Shown here: one piece after another, positions 12,144 through 22,189 of the stretch | Position numbering within the stretch: position 1 is the first letter of the stretch | Layout of the letters: every line of letters begins with the position of its first letter | Origin: Leptobrachium leishanense | Taxonomy: Eukaryota; Chordata; Amphibia; Anura; Megophryidae | DNA length: 64,000 bases | Assembly (NCBI GenBank): GCA_009667805.1 | Contig: CM019063.1 | Location: 197,636,954 to 197,700,953 of the forward strand | Direction of reading: 5' to 3' | Position numbers and translations under genes: made by a program | Notes under the pieces: generated by a model | Seen by the model: the letters and a program-made list of their open reading frames with translations, nothing else | Databases searched by the model: none | What the model was told of the DNA's origin: nothing

Positions 12144-13082
12144 CTAAAATTTCTTCCAGTGTTTTTGTATCATATTTTGCACCCCCATTTTAATGCTTGT
12201 GTTTCGCAGACTATATATAATAGGATTAAGTAGTGGAGTAACCACTGAGTAGAACACAGCAACAGTTTTGTCCAAATAGGATGTGTTAGCGTTTGATGGT
12301 CTCACATATGCAAAAATAATGGTGCCATAAAAGATGCTAACCACGGTGAAATGGGAAACACATGTGGAAAATGCTTTTTGGCGGCCATTGACTGATGAGA
12401 TTTTAAAAATAGTGACCGTAATGTAACAATAGGAAACAAGTGTCACAGCACAACAGCTCAGAATCAGGATCCAGCCTTGTCCAAAAAAAGTCTTAACTGC
12501 CATTGTGATGTCAGAACAGGACAACTTCACTAATGGACCAAAATCACAGAAAAAGTGGTCGATGTTCATATCATAGCAAAATGATAGCTTTGAGACCCAA
12601 ATTGTTGGCATTATCGGAACAAGACACCCACTTATCCAGGAAGCACAGGCCAACAAACAACATAGATTTTGGTTCATTAGAGTTGGATAGTGCAAAGGGT
12701 AACAAATGGCAAGATAGCGGTCGTATCCCATGATGGCTAACAAAATGTTTTCTAAGGAACCAGAGAAAAAAACAAAGTAGAACTGTGTGAAGCATCCATA
12801 TTTAGATATAGTTACATTTTCAAACAAAAGCCCACTCAGCATCTTGGGAATAATGACAGAAGTATATCCAATTTCAAGGGCCGAAAAGTTACAAAGGAAA
12901 ATATACATAGGAATCTGAAGATTTGAATTCATCTTTACTACAATAATAATTAATGTGTTAGCCACCAAAGTCACGCAGTATGAAACCAACACCATGGAGA
13001 AGAAGAGTATTTTTGCCTCGTGAGGCAAGGAGTATCCAAGCAACGTAAAATCATTGTCCTTTGATATATTCTGCAAAGCCAT
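12144..13082 (-). CDS. Olfactory receptor, class II (OR gene 1)
   Basis: This encodes a 312-residue seven-transmembrane odorant receptor on one exon, the usual length for the family. It starts MALQNIS, giving an N-glycosylation site at N5. PMYIFL at 58-63 follows transmembrane helix 1. C97 and C179 are placed to form the conserved disulphide, with C169 and C189 also in the second extracellular loop. The helix 3 signature is [10 protein letters not shown] at 118-127. KAFSTCVSH at 236-244 is the intracellular loop 3/helix 6 motif and NPIIY at 286-290 the helix 7 motif. No stop or frameshift is seen. It should couple to the olfactory G protein at the cilia membrane (family knowledge). It differs from OR gene 2 at about 12 residues. 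The subfamily resembles mammalian families 6 and 11 by style; this is not verified. Confidence 0.95.
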   Translation of the reverse strand: MALQNISKDNDFTLLGYSLPHEAKILFFSMVLVSYCVTLVANTLIIIVVKMNSNLQIPMYIFLCNFSALEIGYTSVIIPKMLSGLLFENVTISKYGCFTQFYFVFFSGSLENILLAIMGYDRYLAICYPLHYPTLMNQNLCCLLACASWISGCLVPIMPTIWVSKLSFCYDMNIDHFFCDFGPLVKLSCSDITMAVKTFFGQGWILILSCCAVTLVSYCYITVTIFKISSVNGRQKAFSTCVSHFTVVSIFYGTIIFAYVRPSNANTSYLDKTVAVFYSVVTPLLNPIIYSLRNTSIKMGVQNMIQKHWKKF

Positions 13083-14158
13083 AATTCTATTTTCGAAAAC
13101 ATTTCCTTTAAAAAGACACCGTATACTCAGTCCTTGAACAGATAAATGTTGTATTTAAAATATGTAGTAATATATATTAAAGAAGGCACTGCACTGAACA
13201 TTCGTGGCAACTAAGGAGCTAAAATATGGTATACTGTATGCTTCAAATTTTTGAAAGCCTGGATGAATACTTTTTTCTTATGTGTTAACTGTACTTCAAG
13301 ATGTCATTGATTGGACTTCTGATCAGACTTAGAGCTGTCTGCTGATCCTACTGGATATAGAGTTTCAAAACTACCTTTTACAAGACTTCTCTCAACATTT
13401 TCAATTCAATAAGCTACCTAACAGTTGGAATTAATAGGTTCGTTTGACATATACATCCTATGTATGCAGAACTAAAACTCCTTCTGACACCAAGTATTAT
13501 AGATTCCTGGTTCATCCAGACTTCAGAATCCAAGAGAATCCAATGTCTTAGAGGAAGGAGATAGGCGGGAGGTGGGAGAACCGCGATACCATTTCTGCTT
13601 CAGTCACCAGCATGTACATACGCTGGGAGCGCTGTGCGGGGTTACTCCACGGACATGATGCTCAGAGTCAGCGTGACTCTAAGCAGCATGTCACACACTG
13701 GAGCTGCCCAGAGGCTCCCAGCAGGTGCCAAGGTATGCTGCAGCACTCAGCAGCTGCATTCCCAAACTGGCAGAACCTGTCAGGAGTGTCTCTAGTGGTA
13801 AAATACAGATAGCACAGAAAATTCTAATTTTTGGAGTTATCCAGATTTTAGAATTCCTGATACAGGGTACTCAACCTGTATTTTGCTGTGATTCTCTGTT
13901 ATTATTTTTAATATTATTCATATCAATATTTATAAACTTCTAACAATTTCTCTGAAACGTTACAGTATAAACAAGGGAAATAAACAGCAAGGATGAAATG
14001 TTTTTTAAGATAGGAAAAACTTGAGGACACTGATTGAATTGGGTTTTCATTGTGCTTAAAACTGTGTGCTCTAAATTGGTTAGGTATTACATGTACTCAA
14101 ATGTAGCATGGAAGCTTTGAAGAAGCTGAAAAGGCCTTTCCTTTAAATTATTATTTAA

Positions 14159-14361
14159 TTTTTTTTGTGAAAGGATTTTACCAGGAAGGATACATTGAGA
14201 TTTCTCTTGTTTTCAAGTATGTCCTGGGTGGCGAGTATGTACCGTTAGGTGTCTTGCCCAAGGACACTTACTGGAGAGGTGCTCGTCGGGATCGACCCCA
14301 TGTCTCCACAGGCTCTCTCCACACAGAGCAGTGATGTTACCTCTACTCCACCCAGCCGGCA
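14159..14361 (-). mobile_element. tRNA-derived SINE, copy 2
   Basis: This copy has the same order as copy 1: gccggctgggtggagtag head, gtccttgggcaagacac core, and a caatgtatccttcctggtaa tail, read on the minus strand. The B-box region is slightly eroded (ggtcgatcccg). The corresponding site in OR unit 2, near 25165, lacks it, so it inserted after the duplication. Confidence 0.85.
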
Positions 14362-14402
14362 CAATGAAATAGTTCCTCTGTCAGATACACTGCATTTTGT
14401 TA

Positions 14403-14534
14403 GGTTGATTCTTAATGAATGGTTATCCAGTTCCTAGTGTTCTGTGCAAGCAGCAGCAAATAACACTTTGACAGATGTTCTGATAGTTGACTGAAAGGTC
14501 TTGGGCTTGACACAATTAGCTAGGGCTGCTTTAA
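14403..14534. promoter_or_regulatory. Highly conserved block upstream of OR gene 1 (candidate regulatory element)
   Basis: These 132 bp appear identical to 25201-25332 upstream of OR gene 2, although neighbouring sequence has diverged and carries insertions and deletions. They contain AT-rich homeodomain-type words (ttaatga, caattag). Homeodomain sites are known in OR promoters and enhancers, but function here is inference. The block lies about 1.3 kb upstream of the OR gene 1 start codon. Chance slow divergence or gene conversion could also explain the identity. Confidence 0.4.
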
Positions 14535-15130
14535 GGGACCATGACAACACACTGATCTCATGATCTTTTTTTCATTGATAATCAAATATATATCTGTGAT
14601 TAAATAATTTCCCTCCACTGAGAACTTTTATTCTCCATTTCTACCAAAAATATGTGTGTTACACCAATGTTGTTGTTTTGATGGTTATTAAAGAAGATAT
14701 TACTAGAATAGTTTTGTAAGATACTGATGTCTACCTTTCAGTCCATTCCCTAAACCCCAGGCTTGTCTTAAAATACCATTTTTATCCTTAACCTGTTCAT
14801 GGTCATAGTCAAGTTAACTCAATTCTGCATTGCAATACATTGAAAAGCAATCATTAGCATTTCAAGCCCCATTTGCATTTCTTTTTAAGGTAGGGTTGTG
14901 AATAAACAAAATGCATCATATAAATTCACTTGTGTAATTCTGTAAAACAAGCTGCAAAGAGCAGCCCCAAACCTCAATGTAACAAAAAAAGTTCAAAAAC
15001 CTTACTGCTGCATTACAACATCCATGGATAGGGAAGAATACAGAGAGAGCTCCGAAGTCAGTCACTACTGTACACAGATAAGATTCAGGGGGTTATAATT
15101 ACTTAGACTCCCTGTACAGTACAGATACAA

Positions 15131-15240
15131 GGCTATACTGTACTTTATATATCCAGGCATTATGAAACATACAGGTCAGTGACTGACTGACTGACTATAC
15201 TATACTTTATATATCCAGGCATTATGAAACATACAGGTAT
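15131..15240. repeat. Two-copy local tandem duplication
   Basis: The phrase ctatactgtactttatatat, followed by ccaggcattatgaaacatac, appears twice about 62 bp apart, separated by gactgactgactga. The first copies begin near 15133 and 15195. This looks like recent slippage. Confidence 0.8.
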
Positions 15241-15244
15241 TATT

Positions 15245-16058
15245 TTTATATTCTATTGGTATTTGGTAGAAGGTGCGTTGCTAATAATCTCATTATGATA
15301 ACTACAAATCCCCATAAGCAGGATATCTGACCATTTTTATTATTGGTTTTCATCATATTTACTGTATTTGCAACAAACGTTATTTCTGCCTGTATGCTGA
15401 TAATGCAGACCCGACAGGAAATTATGCAAGATCTAGAGCTCAGAATCTTTCTTTCCAACAATATTTTTGTAAAGTATTAACGAATACATGAAAAATTATC
15501 AAATTTAATTTGTTTTATTTTTTTTTCTATCGCACAACAATTTCTGTGCAAAATTTTTATTTTACTATTTATTTGTTAATTTCACATCCCACAATTCAAA
15601 TATATGTTAAGATGATTTTGGTAGTGAAGGGTTTAAAGGCCAGAAACCACATTTTCAAAATGCAGTGGTATCCATCCAAGAAGCACTGTGTCAAATAGGA
15701 TCAGCCACGTTATTAATAGAATATGAGGCATTGTTGATTGTTGAAGTTAGAAGAATTTACACACTTGCTGTACAGTATATTACACTTTACAATGGTTTAC
15801 ATTAGAAAACCTACTTAATATTCTCAAATGGAAGATACATTACAAAATGCAAAGCAATGCAATGAATCAATGCTCAGAAACTGAAGCGATGAGAAAAAAG
15901 AAAATGAGTAATAAAAGAGAATTAATAAAAGTGACTTAGTGTGCCCATTTTACAGGTAATAATATTGGATCATCCTCTTTAGGTGCCTCCCCAACAAAAC
16001 AGCAAGTCCGCGTTCGTAAGTCTGATGTCAAGACTCAACCATTTAAAAAAAATACTGT
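15245..16058. other. Non-coding duplicated flank, no gene seen
   Basis: No coding frame with recognisable content. The right half aligns in blocks with 25720-26590 of OR unit 2, for example the shared word aagatacattacaa and the gtgcctcccc region. Confidence 0.5.
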
Positions 16059-16073
16059 ACATAATATAATTAA

Positions 16074-16842
16074 TACAGAAAAAAAGGATTGAGATCTACA
16101 AGGAATATAGATAAAAAAGGATCATAGCGTAATAATGTAACACAGTGTTTGTAACACTGCTAGAAACACACTCACAGGGTATAAAAAGTTTTTGCACGCA
16201 TAACGTTACCCCTCCTCTGGGTACTTTGTTGTTGGAAGCCATCCTGTAGGAAAATGCCTCTACCAGACTTCATATGTTGCCACTGCCTCTGCGATCGATA
16301 CCAGGGCTCCACTTAAGGAAGGATTCAGCTAGGACTTAGGAATCGTGTTTAAAAGTATTTATTCCAGACCAAACATCCAACGCGTTTCGTCAGCCCTAGG
16401 GCTAACTTCATCAGGAATAAACATACACAAATAACCCCCCTCCCTTTATAGTCCCCTTATCCTCAAGTAATTGAGTGTCTCTCCAATCGCCGTCTTTCTC
16501 CGCCGGCACCGCCACTTCCAGTTTCGATTTCGGATCTAAAATTGGAGAGCATGAATTGCGGGCATTTATTGCAACAACAAAGTACCCAGAGGAGGGGTAA
16601 CGTTATGCGCGCAAAAACTTTTTATACCCTGTGAGTGTGTTTCTAGCAGGGGCTGCGTGTTACAAACACTGTGTTACATTATTACGCTATGATCCTTTTT
16701 TATCTATATTCCTTGCAGAACTCAATCCTTTTATTCTGTATTAATTCACTGTACGTCGTTTGGAGGAGACGCTTCTGAGATCTACAAGGTTATTATACCA
16801 CCATTTTGCATTCTATCTTGGGAAAGAGCACATCTTCTGTTG
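16074..16842. mobile_element. Insertion with 15-bp target duplication and long inverted arms
   Basis: The 769-bp insert is flanked by acataatataattaa at 16059-16073 and 16843-16857. OR unit 2 holds a single copy of this site at about 26600 and no insert, which confirms the borders. Inside, about 155 bp at 16079-16233 reappears inverted at 16571-16740 (ggggtaacgttatg, ctttttataccctgtgag). The spacer contains aacgcgtttcgtcagc and ttcatcagg. A 15-bp duplication fits target-primed reverse transcription better than cut-and-paste transposition. I do not recognise the family, and no protein is encoded. Confidence 0.8.
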
Positions 16843-17199
16843 ACATAATATAATTAACCTGTAAAACCTGATGCTATCTATTTTAAATTTTTAAGTGTTA
16901 TATTCGACTATATTGTTCAAACTAAGAGTTCATGAACCATAGATTCAGGAACAATGAAATCAAACTTCTATTAACTGCAGAAATTTACCTCACACATAGG
17001 TTGCATATAAACATACTATATGCTGGAAGACAGTGAATAATACTTTAATGCTCGGGTCTCACTCATTTAAAGAAATCAAGGTCTACAGAGTATTTCAGTT
17101 AAACCCTCTATGGCTGTTGATTATGCAGAATTTGAACTCCCCAGTGAATTAATTTCAGTATTCAGACAATTATTCCTACATCATTATATTTGAATAATA

Positions 17200-17889
17200 A
17201 ATCACACATAGGGTGATACCCCTAACAATACAGCACAATACAGAATAAATTGGTGCAATGTATTCTTAGATATAACCACTCACAGGCTATTGGTAGTGGG
17301 AAGACACATAGCAGGTTCTTGAAGGTCTCCAGGTCAAGATGATAGCCTTAAGGGAAGGATAATAACAATAGTGTAGATAGCCAAGCAACCATAAAAAACA
17401 ACGTTTTTAATGCGCTTACAAAAATTTAAAACAAATGGAGCATAACATCACCAACTCCCATGACCCAATTCGTCTGGAGGTGTCTGAAGGTGTTGCTCGA
17501 CGCGTTTCGTCACGTGGACTTCATCAGGAGCGTGACGCAGGAGCGTAACTTGTAGCACAAGTTAGACTTCAATGAGGAAGCGTGGACTTGAGGGAGTAGC
17601 TTCCGCTTATGCAGGCCTCATTCAGCAGGATGGGGTTCAGCTGCGGCTCCAGTGCTTGAGTATAAAACATTCAGACAAAAATTCCAGGAGCCTGCATACT
17701 ACATATGACAAACATGCAGGGAGTAAGGGGGCTGCCAAGGGTTAGGGCGTCTGGGTCATGACAAACTGGTAGAGCAGAGGCAATTTTAAGGAGCTGCACT
17801 AGAACAGGAAATCTATCCCTATGATGCATTGCCTTTCCCAGTAACTCTATTGATGACAGACCTTTTGCACATATTTAAAATTCATACCT
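17200..17889. repeat. Unassigned repeat with ACGCGTTTCGTC motif
   Basis: The segment contains cgacgcgtttcgtcacgtgg at about 17499 followed by acttcatcagg. The same two-part phrase occurs in the spacer of the 16074-16842 insert. Ends were not defined. No gene is visible. Confidence 0.45.
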
Positions 17890-17987
17890 TTCTGGAGAGG
17901 TGCTCTTGCCAGGATTTGAACCTGTGTCTCCACAGTCTCTCTCCACAGTTATAGAGCAGTGATGTTACATCTACTCCACCCAGCCGG
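17890..17987 (-). mobile_element. SINE fragment, head half only
   Basis: Minus-strand sequence carries the tRNA-like head (gccggctgggtggagtag on the other copies; here accggctgggtggagtag) and a diverged B box (ggttcaaatcc). The copy stops at ctctccag, before the core, so the tail is missing. Confidence 0.75.
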
Positions 17988-18087
17988 TACAATGTCACCT
18001 AGCTGGATTTTTTCACTGTACATCCCAGTCACTGAAGTATTTCTTAGAAATTCAATCTCCATAGTTCCTGAACTATTTTTCAGTTCA

Positions 18088-18167
18088 GATGCTATGGAGA
18101 GCCTAACAATTGGCTCCTATATATATATATATAAATAGGAGCCAATTGTTAGGCTCTCCATAGCATC
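18088..18167. repeat. Near-perfect hairpin with (AT)n loop
   Basis: A 33-bp arm starting gatgctatggagagcctaac is repeated as its reverse complement ending ggctctccatagcatc. The arms are separated by a short AT-repeat loop. This could be a tiny fold-back element or a cruciform-forming palindrome. Confidence 0.9.
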
Positions 18168-18780
18168 GATACTTTACACAGTCTATATACTATCTTGCTA
18201 TTTTATGTGCATAATTATCCACATATCGGTCGACCTCTATACCCATTTAAGGTGGTCCTCCGAAGATTATAAATTATTCAATGCTTTTTGATTTGATTGT
18301 ATGAATGCCTGGCATATTGCTAACTGCCGCTCAGTAGCCTAGATTAGTTAGACTGTGCTACTCAGATTTACTTGATTTTACAGACCAACAGGATTGTGAG
18401 GTAACCATCCCTCATTGGGTGGTTTCAATTTGTGACCTATCTAATTCATTATATATGTCTTTTATGCGTTCGGTGTTATGTTAGTTTTTTGTACACCTAT
18501 TAAAATTGATATTGGGTAGTTGGTGTCTACCACCTTTTTTTCTTCTTTAATATTGCCGGTTTATGCCCATTGTAGACACTGGTTTTTGATTCTATTCCCC
18601 AGTGCTTTTTCTTTTCTTTTCTACAAGGTAAAAGGAACCTACATGTCTGGGAGAACAGAAAAGAAAAAGACAAAGCCTTACAACCTGTCCTTGAGATGGC
18701 CGGGGGACAGAAACTAAAAAGAAAAAAGAAAAGAAAAAAACTGAGTCATCGGAGAATGAGTCCAGTCACAGGATACCAGA

Positions 18781-18940
18781 AGGAGACAAAGTCGAGGGCA
18801 AGCCAGGTCAAGGGATTCCAGAGAGAAACAAGGTCAGGGAGCAAGCTGGGTCAAGGGATTCCAGGAGAGAGACAAGGTTGAGGAGCAAGCCGGGTCAAGG
18901 GATTCCAGGTGATTGACAAGGTCGAGGAGCATGCCCGGGC
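18781..18940. repeat. Minisatellite, about 44-bp unit, three and a bit copies
   Basis: Units start with gcaagccaggtcaagggatt (with gctggg and gccggg variants) and end with acaaggtcgagga. Starts fall near 18798, 18841 and 18885. Copies differ by several bases. Flanking purine-rich DNA from 18600 shows no gene. Confidence 0.8.
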
Positions 18941-19545
18941 AATATATGAGATCAAAGATCAAAAATGCACTTGTAGTAGTAGTGGTACACAAGGCTATGT
19001 AGTAACTATAATTTATAGTTTATCTGAACAAATTATTCAGGATGACTCAATTCTGAGCGCTGAGCTAAGTTGCCAGCCACCCGTCTTCTTGTGGCTCCAA
19101 ACACAGAATGGAGGAGATGGCGGTAGTGTGAAGAAGAGGTTCTGCCCGCCTGCCGCAAGCGCTGCTGGGTCTTGTAGTTCACTCCTTGACCAAACAAATG
19201 GCTGGGCCCTCAGAATAAATCACATTTCCAGGCTTGCCTTTTTCTAAAAAAAAAAAGAAATTCCGACCCATCCATGCGACTGCAGCCATGATGACGTCAC
19301 ATCCGCGACAACGGTCTCTCTCCACAGGGGTTGAACGTGAATGGGAGTCGGCCACCCGCGGTGTCGGATCTCCACCGTTGACGCGGCACCTCCATACGCC
19401 GGAACATGCGGGGAGACTGCGGAACATGCAGAGAGACTGCCGGTCACTCGTCAAGCCAAATATTTCACTCATCAGAGACATGCAGACAATCGCATTTTTC
19501 AAGCCCTACTAATGTATATTTATTTTATATTTATAATATTGCATT
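18941..19545. other. Unassigned, partly CpG-rich sequence
   Basis: Open frames of 90-112 residues on both strands at 19179-19512 overlap each other and lack motifs, as expected where CpG-rich DNA has few stops. No gene is supported. Confidence 0.4.
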
Positions 19546-19600
19546 TTGAATAGGAGCCGGTAATGTGCAGGTAGCAGACGAAGAACGAGCTATTCCAATG

Positions 19601-19889
19601 TATAGAGTAGCTCAATGGGTTGCATATACCAAGATAACGGTCACACCCCATCACGGCATGAAGAATATTTTCCATGGAACCAGAAAATAAAATTGAGTAA
19701 TGCATCCATGGAAAGAAATAACCTCTTGGTTACTAAGTAGATCAGTCATCATTTTTAAGATAACAGTGTTGGAAACCAAGGAGATACAGTAGGCAGGACA
19801 ATACTTAAACGAAGATGAGTATCCTTAGCAGACAGTGGGAAACCAAGGAGAATAAAGTCTATAACATGTGTTGCATTCGGCCTCTCCAT
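19601..19889 (-). pseudogene. Truncated olfactory receptor pseudogene
   Basis: On the minus strand this starts at Met 19889 with MERPNATHVIDFILLGFPLS, closely matching OR gene 3 (DMLNATDVTDFILLGFPLS). After the first half of helix 1 (VSNTVI in another frame) it joins directly to KMMTDLL. This removes about 36 residues covering the end of helix 1 and helix 2. It continues with ISFHGCITQ, ENILHAVMGCDRYLGICNPL, then stops matching just after, near 19601. The helix 3 tyrosine of MGYDRY is changed to cysteine. The upstream non-coding sequence to about 20170 also matches that of OR gene 3, so this is a duplicated locus and not a retrocopy. Confidence 0.9.
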
Positions 19890-20335
19890 TCTGTCATGAC
19901 ATCCTAATGGGACATTGGGAAGAAATGATAAATTGTTTGACAGATAGGCAGACATACATATAAAGTCAGAAGGAAATAGAAAATGTCTGGATCAATTTCA
20001 GAATTAGGTTGCTAGACAAATGGTAAAAATAAATACACATATGACAATGGATGTAGGGTTGCAGGGACTGACAGGAAGACACACAAAGCTAAACTGAGTT
20101 AACATAAACAGATAAAGGGAATGAGAAAATAATTAACTATTTTGCTTCTTTTGATACAGCAAATGTTCTGCTCAAGTGAAATATGCTTGTCATAAACATT
20201 GCCTACATTATATGAATAACATTGCATTTGCAGCTTCTGTTAAAAACTAGTTCCATTTTTTTCTTTTATTAGGTAACAGTTTATTAGATTTCAACAGGGT
20301 TAAAGATTAAGCCTATCCAGTGTGTTCACTTATTT
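19890..20335. repeat. Duplicated 5' flank shared with OR gene 3
   Basis: Sequence such as gacaatggatgtagggttgc and agggactgacaggaagacac is shared with 42181-42240 upstream of OR gene 3, as are gagaaaataattaacta and tgcttctttt further out. The match supports origin of the pseudogene by segmental duplication. Confidence 0.8.
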
Positions 20336-20337
20336 TA

Positions 20338-20424
20338 TATACACTATATTGACAAAAGTATTCGCTTACCTGCCCAGCTCCTGATTTGGGTGGGTGAGCG
20401 AATATTTTTGGCAATATAGTGTAT
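20338..20424. mobile_element. Tiny Tc1/mariner-type MITE
   Basis: An 87-bp near-palindrome. The left end tacactatattgacaaaagt is mirrored by ggcaatatagtgta on the right, with attcgc and gcgaat inside. Ends of this type and TA at both borders are typical of Tc1/mariner MITEs. No coding capacity. Confidence 0.85.
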
Positions 20425-20483
20425 ATTCATGAAATTGCACATTCTGCTTGAAATAAACTCTTCTGCAAAAATATTTTTTTCCA

Positions 20484-20797
20484 TTAACCCCTTAATGCCG
20501 GGGCAGCGTGGGAGGCAGGCAGGCCTGAACAAGGCTGGGCGAAATAGCACACCCCACGGCTTTCCAGCAACTCCCCCAGTTCGCCTCCCTTCCCTACGAT
20601 CGCCGTAATTGGCTGCATGCGGGGCTGCCTGAATCTGAGCAGCCCACCTGCAGCCAATTGCGGCAAACAGCTGCCAGCAAGGAGGGTGGGGCAGGGTAGT
20701 AGCCAGAGAGCTGCAGGGTGTGCTATGATGTCCCTCAGTGTTCAGGTCCATCCGCTGCCAGGACAGCATAGTAGAGCCAGGTGCGCTAAGGGGTTAT
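20484..20797. mobile_element. TTAA-type MITE, GC-rich
   Basis: The left border is ttaaccccttaatgccgggg and the right border gcgctaaggggtta followed by t, so the right TTAA has one mismatch. The interior is GC-rich (cagccaattgcggc against gccgtaattggctg inverted). The 141-residue minus-strand frame here is a by-product of base composition. Confidence 0.75.
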
Positions 20798-21000
20798 GAT
20801 TATAGAAACATATTTTATTGAAAAAATAGCTATTACCATGGGCTACATTTATATTTCTTTCACAATTTTTCTTTCTTTCACAATACTTTCTCTTGTGCTC
20901 TGAGTAAACAATAACAAGCTAATGCGGTATGTGTATTTTATCATTAGTCATTTATTTAAAAAGAAGTTTACATAATGCAATCAAACTTATAATTTGGTTA

Positions 21001-21939
21001 CTAAAGTTTCCTCCAGTGCTTTTGTATCATATTTTGCACCCCCATTTTAATGCTTGTGTTTCGCAGACTATATATAATAGGATTAAGTAGTGGAGTAATC
21101 ACTGAGTAGAACACAGCAACAGTTTTGTCCAAATAGGATGTGTTAGCGTTTGATGGTCTCACATATGCAAAAATAATGGTGCCATAAAAGATGCTAACCA
21201 CGGTGAAATGGGAAACACATGTGGAAAATGCTTTTTGGCGGCCACTGACTGATGAGATTTTAAAAATAGTGACCGTAATGTAACAATAGGAAACAACTGT
21301 CACGGCACAACAGCTCAGAATCAGGATCCATGCATGTCCAAAAAAAGTCTTAACTGCCATTGTGGTGTCAGAACAGGACAACTTCACTAATGGACCAAAA
21401 TCACAGAAAAAGTGGTCGATGTTCATATCATAGCAAAATGATAGCTTTGAGACCCAAATTGTTGGCATTATCGGAACAAGACACCCACTTATCCAGGAAG
21501 CACAGGCCAACAAACAACATAGATTTTGGTTCATTAGAGTTGGATAGTGCAAAGGGTAACAAATGGCAAGATAGCGGTCGTATCCCATGATGGCTAACAA
21601 AATGTTTTCTAAGGAACCAGAGAAAAAAACAAAGTAGAACTGTGTGAAGCATCCATATTTAGATATAGTTACATTTTCAAACAAAAGCCCACTCAGCATC
21701 TTGGGAATAATGACAGAAGTATATCCAATTTCAAGGGCCGAAAAGTTACAAAGGAAAATATACATAGGAATCTGAAGATTTGAATTCATCTTTACTACAA
21801 TAATTATTAATGTGTTAGCCACCAAAGTCACGCAGTATGAAACCAACACCATGGAGAAGAAGAGTATTTTTGCCTCGTGAGGCAAGGAGTATCCAAGCAA
21901 CGTAAAATCGGTGTACTTTGACGCATTCTGTGAAGCCAT
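21001..21939 (-). CDS. Olfactory receptor, class II (OR gene 2), tandem paralogue of OR gene 1
   Basis: This encodes 312 residues from MASQNASKYTDF. An upstream in-frame Met at 22011 would add 24 residues. I chose 21939 because it aligns with the OR gene 1 start and gives the normal short N-terminus with an N-glycosylation site at N5. Receptor features match OR gene 1 position for position: C97 and C179, [10 protein letters not shown] 118-127, KAFSTCVSH 236-244, NPIIY 286-290. The two proteins differ at four residues in the first ten and eight after residue 190. From about residue 11 to 191 they look identical. The frame is intact. The ligand is unknown, and duplicates this close may share ligand range. 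Confidence 0.95.
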   Translation of the reverse strand: MASQNASKYTDFTLLGYSLPHEAKILFFSMVLVSYCVTLVANTLIIIVVKMNSNLQIPMYIFLCNFSALEIGYTSVIIPKMLSGLLFENVTISKYGCFTQFYFVFFSGSLENILLAIMGYDRYLAICYPLHYPTLMNQNLCCLLACASWISGCLVPIMPTIWVSKLSFCYDMNIDHFFCDFGPLVKLSCSDTTMAVKTFFGHAWILILSCCAVTVVSYCYITVTIFKISSVSGRQKAFSTCVSHFTVVSIFYGTIIFAYVRPSNANTSYLDKTVAVFYSVITPLLNPIIYSLRNTSIKMGVQNMIQKHWRKL

Positions 21940-22189
21940 AATTGCAGTTTCTAAAAATGTTCCATTGATAAGGCACTTTATACTCAGTCCTTGATCACAA
22001 AAATTAGCCATTTAAAATATGTAGTAGTAAGTGCCTGCCCAAAAAACAGTCACCACTTGGATTTAAGGTAAGAGCCTTCCATTGGATAAGTACTGTAGTG
22101 ATTGATGTGTTTCAGCTGTCAAACAAAATGAAGTCAGATGACTACCTGAATATACTGAATGACTAGGTTTTTCCATTAATGGTTTTTTC

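Larger units (their letters stand above)
13260..17195. repeat. Upstream flank of OR unit 1, tandemly duplicated
   Basis: Blocks in this flank recur in the same order upstream of OR gene 2. Examples are 13260-13430 with 22585-22740 and 24590-24610; 13895-13970 with 24890-24975; 14403-14534 with 25201-25332; 15730-15960 with 25840-26000; and 16860-17190 with 26600-27055. Spacing differs because each copy later received its own insertions. No coding region lies here. Unit 1 therefore spans about 11985-17195 and unit 2 about 20815-27055. Confidence 0.85.

Noticed and set aside
21940..22011. N-terminal extension of OR gene 2 to the upstream Met at 22011
   Set aside because: The extra 24 residues are not expected for ORs and are not matched in OR gene 1; the inner Met aligns with the family start.
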